64,000 bases of DNA from Microthrixaceae bacterium (lineage in GTDB: Bacteria > Actinomycetota > Acidimicrobiia > Acidimicrobiales > Iamiaceae): contig JADJDU010000030.1 in assembly GCA_016702505.1 (NCBI GenBank), positions 443,650 through 507,649 of the forward strand, given 5' to 3'. Positions within the stretch are counted from its first letter, which is position 1. Every line of letters begins with the position of its first letter. The notes under the pieces were generated by a model. The model was not told where the DNA came from, ran no database searches, and saw only the letters and a program-made list of their open reading frames with translations. Shown here in pieces: positions 26,680-37,036 of the stretch. The position numbers were made by a program, and so were the translations under genes.

Positions 26680-27651
26680 GTGGATGGCCTCGACTTGGTC
26701 ACCGGTGCGTTCGGGAACACAGGATCCGCCATCGCCCGGCTACTGGCCGAGCGGGGGCGGGCGGTGCGCACCCTCACCGGTCACCCCCCGGCTGATCCGA
26801 CCGGCGCCGGGGCCATAGACGTGCAGGAGTTCGCCTGGGGTGACCCGTATCGAATGGCCAAGGCCTTCGAAGGTGTCGAGACCTTCTACAACACCTACTG
26901 GATGCGCCTGGGAGACGGTCACGGCGCTTATGACCTGGCGGTCGACCGTTGTACGCAGCTCATCGAGGCGGCCGAGGCCAGCGGCGTGGAGCGCATCGTC
27001 CACGTGAGCGTGGCCCACCCGTCGCTCACGTCTCCCTACCCGTACTTCCAGGCCAAGGCACAGGTAGAGGAGCGGCTGGACAAGAGCAGCGTCCCGACGC
27101 TGGTCGTGCGTCCCACGCTGGTGTTCGGTGGTCAGTCGGTGCTCATCAACAACCTGGCCTGGTTGCTACGAAAGATGCCGGTCTTCGCGGTGGCCGGGTG
27201 GGGCCACTACCGCGTCCGGCCCGTTCACGTCGACGACCTGGCGTTGTTGTGCGTCGGCGGACCTCGTCTGGTCGATCAGCCCGAGGTCCACGCCGAGCAC
27301 ACGGTTGCTCCCGCGCCTCATGTGGTGGTGGACGCGGTGGGACCGGACCGACCCACCTACATCGAGCTGGTCCGAGAGCTCCGCTACGTGCTGGGGGCTC
27401 GCACGCTGTTGATCAACCTTCCCGCCACCGCCGTCCTGCTCGGGGGCCGCGTCGTGGGGGCCGTGCTCCACGATGAGCTCCTCGACCACGACGAGCTCAT
27501 CTCCACCATGGCCGGCTTGGCCGACACGGAAGGTCCCCCGACCGGCGTGGTCTCGTTGAGGACTTGGATCCACGACAACGCCGACCTACTCGGTCGCAGC
27601 TACCACAACGAACGCCAAGCCCGCACCCGACCGAGTTCGACGACGGGCTGA
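26680..27651 (+). CDS. NmrA-like NAD(P)-binding protein (atypical SDR)
   Basis: A 323-aa protein starting at GTG. The nucleotide-binding motif is LVTGAFGNTGSAIARLLAER, and VERIVHVSVAHPSLTSPYPY, then QAKAQVEERLDKSSV, are typical of atypical short-chain dehydrogenases of the NmrA/NDUFA9 type. The YxxxK tetrad is altered (PYFQAKAQ), as in the quinone-linked or regulatory members, so catalysis is uncertain. One hydrophobic stretch (LLINLPATAVLLGGRVVGAVL) lies near the C-terminus. It diverges from the alpha-galactosidase with a gap of 59 bases. Confidence 0.83.
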   Translation: MDGLDLVTGAFGNTGSAIARLLAERGRAVRTLTGHPPADPTGAGAIDVQEFAWGDPYRMAKAFEGVETFYNTYWMRLGDGHGAYDLAVDRCTQLIEAAEASGVERIVHVSVAHPSLTSPYPYFQAKAQVEERLDKSSVPTLVVRPTLVFGGQSVLINNLAWLLRKMPVFAVAGWGHYRVRPVHVDDLALLCVGGPRLVDQPEVHAEHTVAPAPHVVVDAVGPDRPTYIELVRELRYVLGARTLLINLPATAVLLGGRVVGAVLHDELLDHDELISTMAGLADTEGPPTGVVSLRTWIHDNADLLGRSYHNERQARTRPSSTTG

Positions 27652-27762
27652 CCCGGCAAGGAGGCAAGCCGATAGGCCCACCCTGTCCAGCGCCGACCAT
27701 GAGCCACTGTGCCGACCGTCAGTCGTCATGCCGCCGTGAAGCACCGATTGTGGCCTTGATTG

Positions 27763-28146
27763 TCAGCCGCTTCCAGCGGGGTCGGGGGCCATTCCGGCCA
27801 GGGGGTTGGCGACCCGTACGGCATTGACCTCGGTATCGAGCAACAACGGTTGACCCACGAGCCTCCATGCTTCGGCCAGGATCCTGGCCTTGTGGCCGGT
27901 CTGCACCCAGGCGTCGATCTTCGAGTAGGTCAGCTCGGCTTCCCAGGCATCGCTGCTGGCGGTGGCCTTGGCCACCTCGTGACCAACCCGCGATGCCACC
28001 CGTTCCATGAGCCCCCGGTCACCCAGCGCGGCCGCGGCCCGAGCACAGTCGAGGACCTCCTCGAGTGTGGTGGCGGCCTCCACGGCCATGCTCACCAAGG
28101 CCTCGATACCGGCCTGGGTCGTCTCCAGCTCCGACATGGACTCCAT
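27763..28146 (-). CDS. Hypothetical protein, small acidic and helical
   Basis: The 127-aa product (MESMSELETTQAGIEALVSM onward) is predicted to be almost entirely helical and acidic in its first half, with no membrane segment or recognisable motif. It is considered real because GGAGGGAG stands ahead of the ATG, the frame has normal codon use, and no better frame covers the interval. It is flanked by a convergent NmrA-like gene and a divergent DUF4214 gene. No function can be assigned. Confidence 0.6.
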   Translation of the reverse strand: MESMSELETTQAGIEALVSMAVEAATTLEEVLDCARAAAALGDRGLMERVASRVGHEVAKATASSDAWEAELTYSKIDAWVQTGHKARILAEAWRLVGQPLLLDTEVNAVRVANPLAGMAPDPAGSG

Positions 28147-28385
28147 CGCTCCTGCTCCCTCCGTGGCTACCAGCCATTGATCCGACTCCAGGGTGGAACC
28201 TCACAGATCGCGACGGAAGAGTCGAAGGTCCGACATCACGCCCACCACCCCGAGGATCCACGTTGGCTCATCACCCAAGGTGCCCCGGCAAACACATCCC
28301 GTGAGATTCAGAGGGGTACCGCATCAATATCGCCGCTATGTTGCAGGCCCACGCCGCTTACACGCTCAATGTTCCGGGGGAACAG

Positions 28386-29078
28386 ATGACAAGAGCCCGC
28401 ACGACCCGCGCACTATTGGTGGTGGCGATGTCCACGATCGTCGCGGCCGGAACCCTGGCCTTCGGTCCCGCCGAGGCCGCCACCAACGCCCAGGTACTCG
28501 ATGGCCAGGTGACCCGCCTCTACCGAGCCTATTTCTTGAGGAACCCCGAGGCCGAAGGTCGGGACTACTGGGTTGGCCGCAGGTCAGCCGGAATGCCCCT
28601 ACGCGACATTTCGGAGTACTTCGCCGGTTCGCCCGAGTTCAAGACCCGCTACGGAGCACTGGACAACGCTGCGTTCGTGGATCTCGTCTACAAGAACGTT
28701 CTCGATCGCACCCCCGACGCTTCTGGCAGGGCGTATTGGATCTCCAGCCTCGACTCGGGCAGGGCCAAGCGTGGAGCCGTGATGATCGGCTTCTCGGAAT
28801 CACCCGAGTTCGTGGCCAAGACCGGGACCACCCCACCGAACCCACCGACTACATCCACCACGACCACAACCACCACAAAGCCTCAGCCGGGCTGTTCCAC
28901 GGCGGGTATCTACGCCGCGGCCAACGGAACCTGCGTGGCCAACTACCGCGACGGCAGCGGAGACGTCGACTGTGGTCAGCTACCGGCCGCCACCAAGCCC
29001 ATCACCGTCCTCAACCCCGGCAACGACCCCGACCGCTTGGACTCCGATGGAGACGGCCAAGGCTGCGAAACGACCTGA
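28386..29078 (+). CDS. Secreted DUF4214 protein with a C-terminal Excalibur-type motif
   Basis: The start MTRARTTRALL is chosen because GGGGGA lies just before it. A 230-aa product has a Sec signal peptide (LLVVAMSTIVAAGTLAFGPAEA) and two DUF4214 units built on LYRAYFLRNPEAEGRDYW and VYKNVLDRTPDASGRAYW with FAGSPEFKTRYG and FSESPEFVAKTG, a Thr-rich linker, then a C-terminal segment ending DSDGDGQGCETT, the calcium-binding-like DxDxDGxxCE motif. DUF4214 repeats are found in S-layer-like and glycan-associated surface proteins. Nothing notable is seen in the roughly 180 bases that follow. Confidence 0.85.
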   Translation: MTRARTTRALLVVAMSTIVAAGTLAFGPAEAATNAQVLDGQVTRLYRAYFLRNPEAEGRDYWVGRRSAGMPLRDISEYFAGSPEFKTRYGALDNAAFVDLVYKNVLDRTPDASGRAYWISSLDSGRAKRGAVMIGFSESPEFVAKTGTTPPNPPTTSTTTTTTTKPQPGCSTAGIYAAANGTCVANYRDGSGDVDCGQLPAATKPITVLNPGNDPDRLDSDGDGQGCETT

Positions 29079-29259
29079 CCACACCGCCCCGCCATTCGAC
29101 CGGACCGTCGCACACACCGAGCCCACCCTCGCCAATGCGGCGTCCGGCGCGGTGTTGGGGCTTTCACCGCTTGAGACCAGTGTGGTGCTGAGTGCGGCAA
29201 AGCCGACTTCACCGGCCGGACCGGACAGGGCAGAGATGCCGCCTTACCTGGATTTTCTA

Positions 29260-29336
29260 TGGTGGGCGCAGAGGGACTCGAACCCCCGACATCTGCCTTG
29301 TAAGGGCAGCGCTCTAGCCAACTGAGCTATGCGCCC
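29260..29336 (-). tRNA. tRNA-Val (anticodon UAC)
   Basis: A full cloverleaf is present on the minus strand: acceptor GGGCGCA paired with TGCGCCC, D-arm GCTCAGTTGGCTAGAGC, anticodon stem CTGCC/GGCAG with loop CTTACAA (anticodon TAC), T-arm GGGGGTTCGAGTCCCTC, and an encoded CCA end. Confidence 0.97.
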
Positions 29337-29352
29337 GTGAGGGGATCGCAGG

Positions 29353-29871
29353 CTAGTCGCGTCGGTTGGTCTGACCGGAAGGCCGTTCACCTCGGGCCAC
29401 GTCCTCCTCGGTCAGCACGACGATGCCGGTGTTGCGGAGGGCGGCGGCGGTGACCCCGTCCCCGTCGACGAGCCTGGCCGAGAACGTGCCGTCATAGACC
29501 AGTCCTGAACCGCACGACGGCGAGCGAGCCTTCAGCACCGCTGCGACCACCTGCTTGGACGCGGCCAACTCGACCGCCACCCGGGCCCCCTGCTCGAACG
29601 AGGCGGTCACGTCGATGCCATCGGCGGTGCGGACCCGGCCGTCGGGGCCGATCTCTGCGGGTGGGCGCGGCACCGGTAGGCCACCTTCCACCTCGGGACA
29701 GATGGGGATCAGTTCGAAGTCATCACCCAGGTCTGAGACACAGCCCCGAGGGCTGGCCGCCGCTTTGTAGTTGCACGGACTTCCCAGAAGGCACGCAGAC
29801 ACCAACAGCCGGGGTCGCCCCGAGGGGGAAGGTCCACGATCTGGATCGCCGCGCCGGTTACCGTCGACCAC
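29353..29871 (-). CDS. DUF523 family protein
   Basis: The 172-aa version from GTG 29871 fits family length. Cysteine motifs characteristic of DUF523 (YbbK-like) are seen: LLVSACLLGSPCNYK, ICPEVEGGLPVPRPPAEI and LKARSPSCGSGLVYDGTF. The conserved cysteines suggest metal or cluster binding, and the family has been linked to tRNA or cluster metabolism without proof. An upstream GTG at 29940 in the same frame would overlap the divergent sigma-like gene. The start is not certain because no clear ribosome-binding site is visible for either. Confidence 0.82.
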   Translation of the reverse strand: MVDGNRRGDPDRGPSPSGRPRLLVSACLLGSPCNYKAAASPRGCVSDLGDDFELIPICPEVEGGLPVPRPPAEIGPDGRVRTADGIDVTASFEQGARVAVELAASKQVVAAVLKARSPSCGSGLVYDGTFSARLVDGDGVTAAALRNTGIVVLTEEDVARGERPSGQTNRRD

Positions 29872-29920
29872 CTGTAAGACGGTAACCGGGCCTGACCCGG
29901 TTCTCTCCCCCGGAGCGCGC

Positions 29921-30649
29921 GTGTCGGGCCACCGAACCACGGTCGACCAACGTGAGTTGGTCCTCCGCCGTCACCTCAACACCATCGGCACCGTCCCCGA
30001 GCTGACGCCCGCGGAGGAGCTGGCAGCAGCCGCCGTCGTGGCCGACGGGCGATCCGCCGAGAACGAGCTGGCCGCGCTGGCCGGGGCCCCCATGCTCGAC
30101 CTGGAGTCGATAGCACTGCTGCGCGATCGGGTCCGCCACAGCGATGCGGCCCGCGAGCACCTGATCGCGTCCTGTCGTCCGCTGGTCGTCGATCTGGCCC
30201 GCCGCCATCAGGCCACCGCCGGGGTGACCGCCCTGCTCCTGTCGGCCGGAGACGAAGCACTGGTACGAGCCGTGGACCGCTACGACCCCACCGGTGGTCT
30301 TCCCTTCAGCTCCTTCGCCCGGTGGTGGGTCGAGCGGGCCATGCGGGAGGTGGAACGCAACCCCTCGGGACGAGCCGTCTCCGCCCCCGGCAACCCCGCT
30401 GGTGGCAGCCGGGCCGACTCCGTGGTCGACACTGCCCTGCTCACCGCCCTCGGTCACCTCCACCAAGAGGACTGTCGGATCCTGGAACTACGCCTCGGCC
30501 TCGACGGCGGTCCCGGCCTGTCCTCCGATGACGCCGCCATGGTCCTGGGCCTGGATCCCGACCATGCCATCGAGAAGGAGGAGAAGGCACTGGCCAAGCT
30601 CCGGCACCCCTCGACCCCCGGGGACCTCTCCCACCTGCGGCGCATCTGA
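29921..30649 (+). CDS. Compact sigma-70-like protein with regions 2 and 4 only
   Basis: From GTG 29921 (GGAG seven bases upstream) the product has 242 aa. An N-terminal helix set resembling region 1.2 (DQRELVLRRHLNTIGTVPEL) is followed by a region 2 that aligns with RpoD: CRPLVVDLARRH, ALVRAVDRYDPTGGLPFSSF, ARWWVERAMREVER. After only about 35 residues a degenerate region 4 appears (LHQEDCRILELRLGLDGGPG, KEEKALAKLRHP). Region 3 is missing. It is clearly a paralogue of primary sigma factors but shorter and divergent, so its promoter specificity, or whether it acts as a sigma at all, is open. DUF523 diverges from it. Confidence 0.75.
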   Translation: MSGHRTTVDQRELVLRRHLNTIGTVPELTPAEELAAAAVVADGRSAENELAALAGAPMLDLESIALLRDRVRHSDAAREHLIASCRPLVVDLARRHQATAGVTALLLSAGDEALVRAVDRYDPTGGLPFSSFARWWVERAMREVERNPSGRAVSAPGNPAGGSRADSVVDTALLTALGHLHQEDCRILELRLGLDGGPGLSSDDAAMVLGLDPDHAIEKEEKALAKLRHPSTPGDLSHLRRI

Positions 30650-30690
30650 TCCGCCGTGGCAACGCAACGCGTGGCGTCGATGGGGAGCCC

Positions 30691-31212
30691 CTAGCGGTTG
30701 CCCCAAGCGCCTAGCGCCTCCAGAGCCTGCACCGTTTCCTCCTGGAGATCAGGAAGGTCACGGAGCGAGAACCAGCCCACCTCGGCGATCTCGGGTGACA
30801 CGGCCTTGACCAGGTCGGGCTCAAAACCGGCGGCGGGAGTCGCCCGATAGACGACATCCACTCGGCGAGCATCGGCGTCGACGACCACCGCCGGCTCGCC
30901 GATCAGGTCCAGGGCCAGCCCCACCTCCTCGAGCGCCTCACGTCGGACCGCCGCGTCGGGGGCCTCGCCCCGCTTGAGGTGACCTCCAGGCACTCCCCAA
31001 TCCCGGCGGTAGACCTGGCGCAACAGGAGGACCTCGTCTCCCGAGCCCTCGATCAGACAGATCGCTCCAACCGTGTAGGACGGCGTCAGCGCACGAACCA
31101 CTCGACGCCGGGATCGGCGCGGCAGTCGGGCGTACAACCTCAGGGCCAGCAGGTGGACGCGGTCACGCACGGCCGTCACCCCAGGGTCGACCACCAGCAG
31201 GGCTGGTATCAC
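30691..31212 (-). CDS. NUDIX hydrolase
   Basis: The 173-aa protein has a complete Nudix box, GGHLKRGEAPDAAVRREA with LEEVGL, matching GX5EX7REUXEEXGU. NUDIX enzymes cleave nucleoside diphosphates linked to another moiety; the substrate is unknown. The N-terminal 45 residues are basic (RLPRRSRRRVVRAL) and may be a helix. The 5' end overlaps the IMPase-like gene by 50 bases if ATG 31212 is used. GTG 31179 or 31170, next to the IMPase stop, would remove most of that overlap and are equally possible starts. Confidence 0.88.
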   Translation of the reverse strand: MIPALLVVDPGVTAVRDRVHLLALRLYARLPRRSRRRVVRALTPSYTVGAICLIEGSGDEVLLLRQVYRRDWGVPGGHLKRGEAPDAAVRREALEEVGLALDLIGEPAVVVDADARRVDVVYRATPAAGFEPDLVKAVSPEIAEVGWFSLRDLPDLQEETVQALEALGAWGNR

Positions 31213-32005
31213 CCGGACCTCCTTCCTCGTATCGGTCCTGGGCTCGCCGGGTCCACCGGTGCAAGGCCGACAGGCTGTCGGCCAAGGTCTCCGTCGCTCC
31301 GGCCACCGGGATCCTTCTGGCTCCGTGTTCGAGTGTGGTCAGCCCCCGGCCAGCGACATCGAACACTGATCCACCCGCCTCCCGGCAGATGAGCGTCGCA
31401 CCCAGGTAGTCCCAGGACCCGAGCTGATCGGTGGTGCAGTCCAGGTAGCCGTCCAGGGTCCCGTCGGCTACCGCGCACAGGTCTAGGGCGGCTGACCCAA
31501 GGGCCCGGTACTGGGCCCACCCGCCGTGGCCGTCAGGTACCCCGTTCAGGCCGACAATGGCATCGGCCAGAGCGATGCAGCCCGACGTGCGGATCGTCTC
31601 TCCGTCTCGCCGAGCCCCCTGCCCCCGAACCGCGCTCCAGCGGTTTCCATGGCGGAGATCGACCACCAGCGCCACCAGCGGGCCGTCTCCATCCACGGCG
31701 CAGAGGCTCACCGCCCACCATGCCAGCCTCCGTGAGGCGTTGGTGGAACCGTCCAGCGGGTCCAGAACCACCGTCACCGGCAAAGGACCAATCTGGTGAC
31801 CGCTCTCCTCGCTCAACACACCCAGACCCGTCGGCCCGAGCACCTCCATTGCGGCACCGTCGGCGGTGATATCACTGTGGTGCTGTCCCGGCCGGGTGCC
31901 GGCCTCGCCCCATTCGACGGCGGACGCCAACGCCTCCGACACGGCCGCGGCCGCGTCGTCCAGCACTCCTGAAAGCCATGAGGTGGTCAACGGCGCGTCG
32001 GTCAC
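31163..32005 (-). CDS. Inositol monophosphatase family protein
   Basis: A 280-aa Mg-dependent phosphatase. Metal-binding motifs are seen in LSEESG (acidic), DPLDGSTNA (about residue 82) and the C-terminal SWDYLGATLICREAGG. These place it among inositol monophosphatase, fructose-1,6-bisphosphatase (SuhB-like) and histidinol-phosphatase paralogues, and the exact substrate cannot be decided. The last 25 residues are Gly/Pro/Asp-rich and overlap the NUDIX gene, with which it is likely cotranscribed. It diverges from the next gene. Confidence 0.88.
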   Translation of the reverse strand: MTDAPLTTSWLSGVLDDAAAAVSEALASAVEWGEAGTRPGQHHSDITADGAAMEVLGPTGLGVLSEESGHQIGPLPVTVVLDPLDGSTNASRRLAWWAVSLCAVDGDGPLVALVVDLRHGNRWSAVRGQGARRDGETIRTSGCIALADAIVGLNGVPDGHGGWAQYRALGSAALDLCAVADGTLDGYLDCTTDQLGSWDYLGATLICREAGGSVFDVAGRGLTTLEHGARRIPVAGATETLADSLSALHRWTRRAQDRYEEGGPGDTSPAGGRPWGDGRA

Positions 32006-32070
32006 GTTGACGGACCGTATCCCGGGCGTGGCAGGCTGGGGGACGTCAACCGCTCTCCCTGGAGGTTCAC

Positions 32071-32640
32071 GTGGCGGTCATCGACGTGGCCGGATTCGTG
32101 GCCGACCTCAAGGATCACGCAGTCGACCATGGTTTCCACGTGCACGACGAGCGGCACTTCGTGGAGACCTACTCGCTGCGCCAGGCCTGGGAGGTGGACC
32201 TCCACCCCGAGGACGCCTGCGGCGGGCCGCTGGACCTTCACCTCGCCCTGGAGATCGATCCCCGGGTGTTGCTCTCGTTCGAAGATCTGGTGCTGGAACT
32301 GGATGAAGGTGACGATCCGCCCGACCTGCACCGGTTCCCGCTCCACTTCACCTGGGGCATGCCTCCGCTCCCCCACGGACCGGACCTGTTGATCCTGGCC
32401 ACCGACCTGGCCGGCGTCGGCGGCCCCGAGCTGCCCCTCGAGGTCTCGGCCATCGATTCCTACGCCTCGGTCACCGACGGAGCCGACCGCACAGTCAGCA
32501 TCGTCGGCCGGGTCGAAGTGTCGCTGTCCCAGGTGTACGTGGGCCAGCAAGACCTGCTGTGTGACGTGCTGGACCGTTGCCACGCCGTCAGCGCCTACCT
32601 GCTGGAACGGGCGCCGGCCTGGTTGGGCGACACCTTCTGA
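32071..32640 (+). CDS. Hypothetical protein, acidic, soluble
   Basis: A 189-aa protein beginning at GTG with GGAGG six bases upstream (VIDVAGFVADLKDHAVDHGF). It is rich in Asp, Leu and Val, with no signal peptide or membrane segment, and has alternating beta-strand-like stretches (LDLHLALEIDPRVLLSFEDL, SIVGRVEVSLSQVYVG). The ribosome-binding site and normal composition support it as real. I do not recognise the family. It ends directly at the tRNA gene on the opposite strand. Confidence 0.75.
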   Translation: MAVIDVAGFVADLKDHAVDHGFHVHDERHFVETYSLRQAWEVDLHPEDACGGPLDLHLALEIDPRVLLSFEDLVLELDEGDDPPDLHRFPLHFTWGMPPLPHGPDLLILATDLAGVGGPELPLEVSAIDSYASVTDGADRTVSIVGRVEVSLSQVYVGQQDLLCDVLDRCHAVSAYLLERAPAWLGDTF

Positions 32641-32642
32641 TC

Positions 32643-32718
<76 letters not shown>

Positions 32719-32769
32719 GCCGGACATGCTGCCAGACCGGGCCACGGTCCCAGAACACCGCCGAAGTGA

Positions 32770-33435
32770 CTATCCCTCGGCCATCCTGGCCTTCACCTCG
32801 ATCTCGAGTCCGTCCATCAACTCGGCCATGAGCACCACCCGGGACGCGGGCCCATCCGAGCACAGGAGGTGGTAGCGGTCCATGGCACCGAATGGAAGCA
32901 TCAGCGCCAGTTCCCACAGCCCCGGGTCTGGGTGACTGTCGATCTCGGCGAGCGGCCGGGCCGGGAACCCCAACTCGGCCAACTGCGCCAGCACCGACCG
33001 GGCTCGGCGCACCAGGTCGGTGTAGGCAGATTCAACCGCAGCGCCGTTTTGAGGTTTGACGTCGGGCCACTCTGACACCAGGGCCCGGGGGTAGGGATCG
33101 TCGTCGAGCCAGCTCCGAACACGGATCCGCCTGGTCCCGACCGCCAGCACACCCCACCGACCATCGGGCGCTTGATCGGCTTCCAGGATCCGCGCCACCG
33201 CACCAACCGCGGTCCTCACATCTCCGCCCCCGACCTCGCTCCCCCGTTCGATCAGCGTGACCTCGAACTCACGGCTTGCGGCCAGGCAGCGGTCCATCAT
33301 CACCCGGTAGCGCTTCTCGAAGACGTGCAGGGGAAGGCTCATGCCCGGCACCAGCACCGTACCCAGCGGGAACATCGCCATCTCCGAACCCTCGTCCCCG
33401 GTCGGCGACCTCTCGTCGGGGTTGACCGCTCCCAT
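32770..33435 (-). CDS. LON substrate-binding-domain protein
   Basis: A 221-aa protein consisting of the N-terminal LON (PUA-like) domain alone: MAMFPLGTVLVPGMSLPLHV, then FEKRYRVMMDRCLAA and GAVARILEADQAPDGRWG, with GTRRIRVRSW. No AAA+ ATPase or protease domain follows, as in many stand-alone LON-domain proteins of actinobacteria (COG2802-like). The start is placed at MGAVNPDERSPT; MAMFPLG a little further on is a possible alternative. Function unknown, probably substrate or partner binding. Confidence 0.85.
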   Translation of the reverse strand: MGAVNPDERSPTGDEGSEMAMFPLGTVLVPGMSLPLHVFEKRYRVMMDRCLAASREFEVTLIERGSEVGGGDVRTAVGAVARILEADQAPDGRWGVLAVGTRRIRVRSWLDDDPYPRALVSEWPDVKPQNGAAVESAYTDLVRRARSVLAQLAELGFPARPLAEIDSHPDPGLWELALMLPFGAMDRYHLLCSDGPASRVVLMAELMDGLEIEVKARMAEG

Positions 33436-33520
33436 GTTCGGGGACCCTAGGTCAGGTCGGACCCTCAGGCCGCGGGCCGGCCGAGCCCCGATCACCATGA
33501 AGATCACATGGCCCGAGAAA

Positions 33521-33554
33521 CTGAAAGAGCCGACCCGGGGGCCGGCTCTTTCAG
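33521..33554 (-). terminator. Intrinsic terminator of tRNA-Asn
   Basis: A perfect 12-bp stem (CTGAAAGAGCCG / CGGCTCTTTCAG) encloses a 10-base loop. On the minus strand it is followed by TTTCTC, fitting termination just downstream of the tRNA-Asn gene. Confidence 0.8.
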
Positions 33555-33559
33555 TGCTT

Positions 33560-33635
33560 TGGCTCGGGGGGTGGGGCTCGAACCCACGACCCGCTGATTA
33601 ACAGTCAGCTGCTCTGCCATCTGAGCTACCCCCGA
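33560..33635 (-). tRNA. tRNA-Asn (anticodon GUU)
   Basis: The acceptor TCGGGGG pairs with CCCCCGA, the D-arm is GCTCAGATGGCAGAGC, the anticodon stem GCTGA/TCAGC carries the loop CTGTTAA (anticodon GTT), the T-arm is GTGGGTTCGAGCCCCAC, the discriminator is G, and CCA is encoded. Confidence 0.97.
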
Positions 33636-33753
33636 AAGGCGAGGCCTCAACGTAGCAGCGCGGACCACCCCGATACGAACCCCGATTCGGGCCGAGGACG
33701 CGGCGCCGATCCGACGCCACCGTCGGGCAACGGGCCGATGCTGCCAGGCCGAC

Positions 33754-35194
<1,441 letters not shown>

Positions 35195-35198
<4 letters not shown>

Positions 35199-36958
35199 CG
35201 CTCGTCCTCCACCCTCTGGGCCAGCCAATCTAGCAACTCATCTTCGAGCAGGTCGCTGGGAGGAGCATCGGGGTTGACCGCTTCGATCCGGGTCTTGAGC
35301 CAGGAGATGGATCGGGCGTAGGGCTCGATGTCGACAGCCGTCCGCGCTTCTCGTTCGAGCTCGGCCAGCACGGCCAACGAGTGGTCGCGGAGCAGGAGAC
35401 GACGAACATCGCGGGGATCGGCGTCGGTGTCCTCCACCGCCAGGCGAGCCAGGTGTTCAGCCACCATCGGATCAGCGTTCTCGGTGGCCCGATGGATATC
35501 GCCTCCGGCCACGATCAGCGCGCCCAGCACCGCCCGGTGGCGCTCGTCATCGAACAAGATCTCGTGCAGCAACGGCAACATCTCCGCCGGCTGGGTCACC
35601 GCCAGGCGGAGCGCTTCGGTCTCGGGGGTGTTGTGGCGGGTCGGCCGGTTCTGAGAACGCTCGCGGCGGAGGCGAGGCCTGATGCCACCGGAGCGCAAGG
35701 AAGCTCGAAGCCGGTCCGGATCGAGGTGGCACCGATCAGCCACCACCATCAGGTACTGATCTCGCACGAAGTCGCTCGGATGCTCGGCGATGGCCGCCAA
35801 CGCCGTCTCGGCCGTCCGGCCCCGTCCCTCGGGGGTGGTCAGCGATCCGCGAGCCAAGATCCGGTCGACCCTGAACCCGAGGAAGGGTTGTGCGTCGGTG
35901 ACGGCTCGACGCAGGGCGTCGGGGTCGGTGCGGGCCAGATCGGCGGGGTCTCCGCCCGGCGGTAGCGCGGCCACCGCTACCTCGACCTCGTGCTTGCGTT
36001 CCCACTCATAGACCCGGTCGGCCGCGGCCTGACCGGCAGCGTCGGGGTCGAAGGCCAGCACCAGCCGAGGGGCCCAGCGTTGAAGGGTTCGAACGTGTTC
36101 GTCGGTGAGAGCGGTCCCACAGGTGGCCACCGCGCGGCCCACACCCACCGATGCGAAGCCGATCACATCGGTGTAGCCCTCACAGATCACGAACTCGTTG
36201 GTCCGCACCGCTTCGTCTTTGGCCCAGTTGAGGCCGTAGAGAACTTTGCTCTTGCGATAGAGGGTGGTCTCGGGGGTGTTCTGGTACTTGGGTGGATGGC
36301 CGCCGGGCATCATGCGCCCTCCGAAACCGAGCGGGTCACCCTGGGAGTCGAAGATGGGGAACAGCACCCGAGCACGGAAGAAGTCGTTGGTGCCGCCCCG
36401 CTTGTTCTGACGCCCCAGCCCGGCGTCGCGCAGCACCTTGGGCGGGAACGGCAACGCCTTCACCAGTTGGTCCCAGTCGTCTGGCGCCCAGCCGATCCGG
36501 TACCGGCGGACGGTGTCTCCGTCCAGCCCCCGTTCCCGCAGGTAGCGCCGAGCGGCGCCCGCGTCGGGACTGGTCAGGAGACGCTGGTGGTACCAGTCCA
36601 CCGCCGCCTCCAACGCTTCTCGCAACCGAGATCGGGCTTCTCGTCGCTCGCCTTCGTTGCGGTCGGTGTATCGCACGGCGATGCCGAACTTGGCGGCCAG
36701 CTGCTCGACCGCGCCCTGGAAGTCGAGGTGGTCGATGTCTCGCACGAAGGTGATTACGTCACCCTTGGCCTGACAGCCGAAGCAGTAGAAGACGCCCTTC
36801 TCCTGGTTGACCGAGAACGATGGGCTCTTCTCTCCGTGGAACGGACACAGCCCGGTCCAGGAACGTCCCACCCGCTTGAGCTGGGTGTGAGCCGAGATCA
36901 CCGCCACGATGTCGGCGGCCTCACGAACGCGGACCACGTCCTCGTCGACGATGCCCAT
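35195..36958 (-). CDS. dnaG: DNA primase
   Basis: A 587-aa primase that makes RNA primers for replication. The CHC2 zinc finger is GLCPFHGEKSPSFSVN with VFYCFGCQAKGD, the catalytic TOPRIM domain shows VICEGYTDVIGF (metal glutamate) and LAFDPDAAGQAA (DPD motif), and a helical C-terminal domain for helicase binding ends the protein. The length is normal. It lies directly upstream of rpoD with an ATGA overlap, the ancestral macromolecular-synthesis order. Confidence 0.97.
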
Positions 36959-37036
36959 CAGGTGCGCTGGTGTCCGCGACGGGAGGGTGTGGTGCCGTCC
37001 GGAGCCTTCACGGCCCCGGACGGTACCAGCGTCGGG

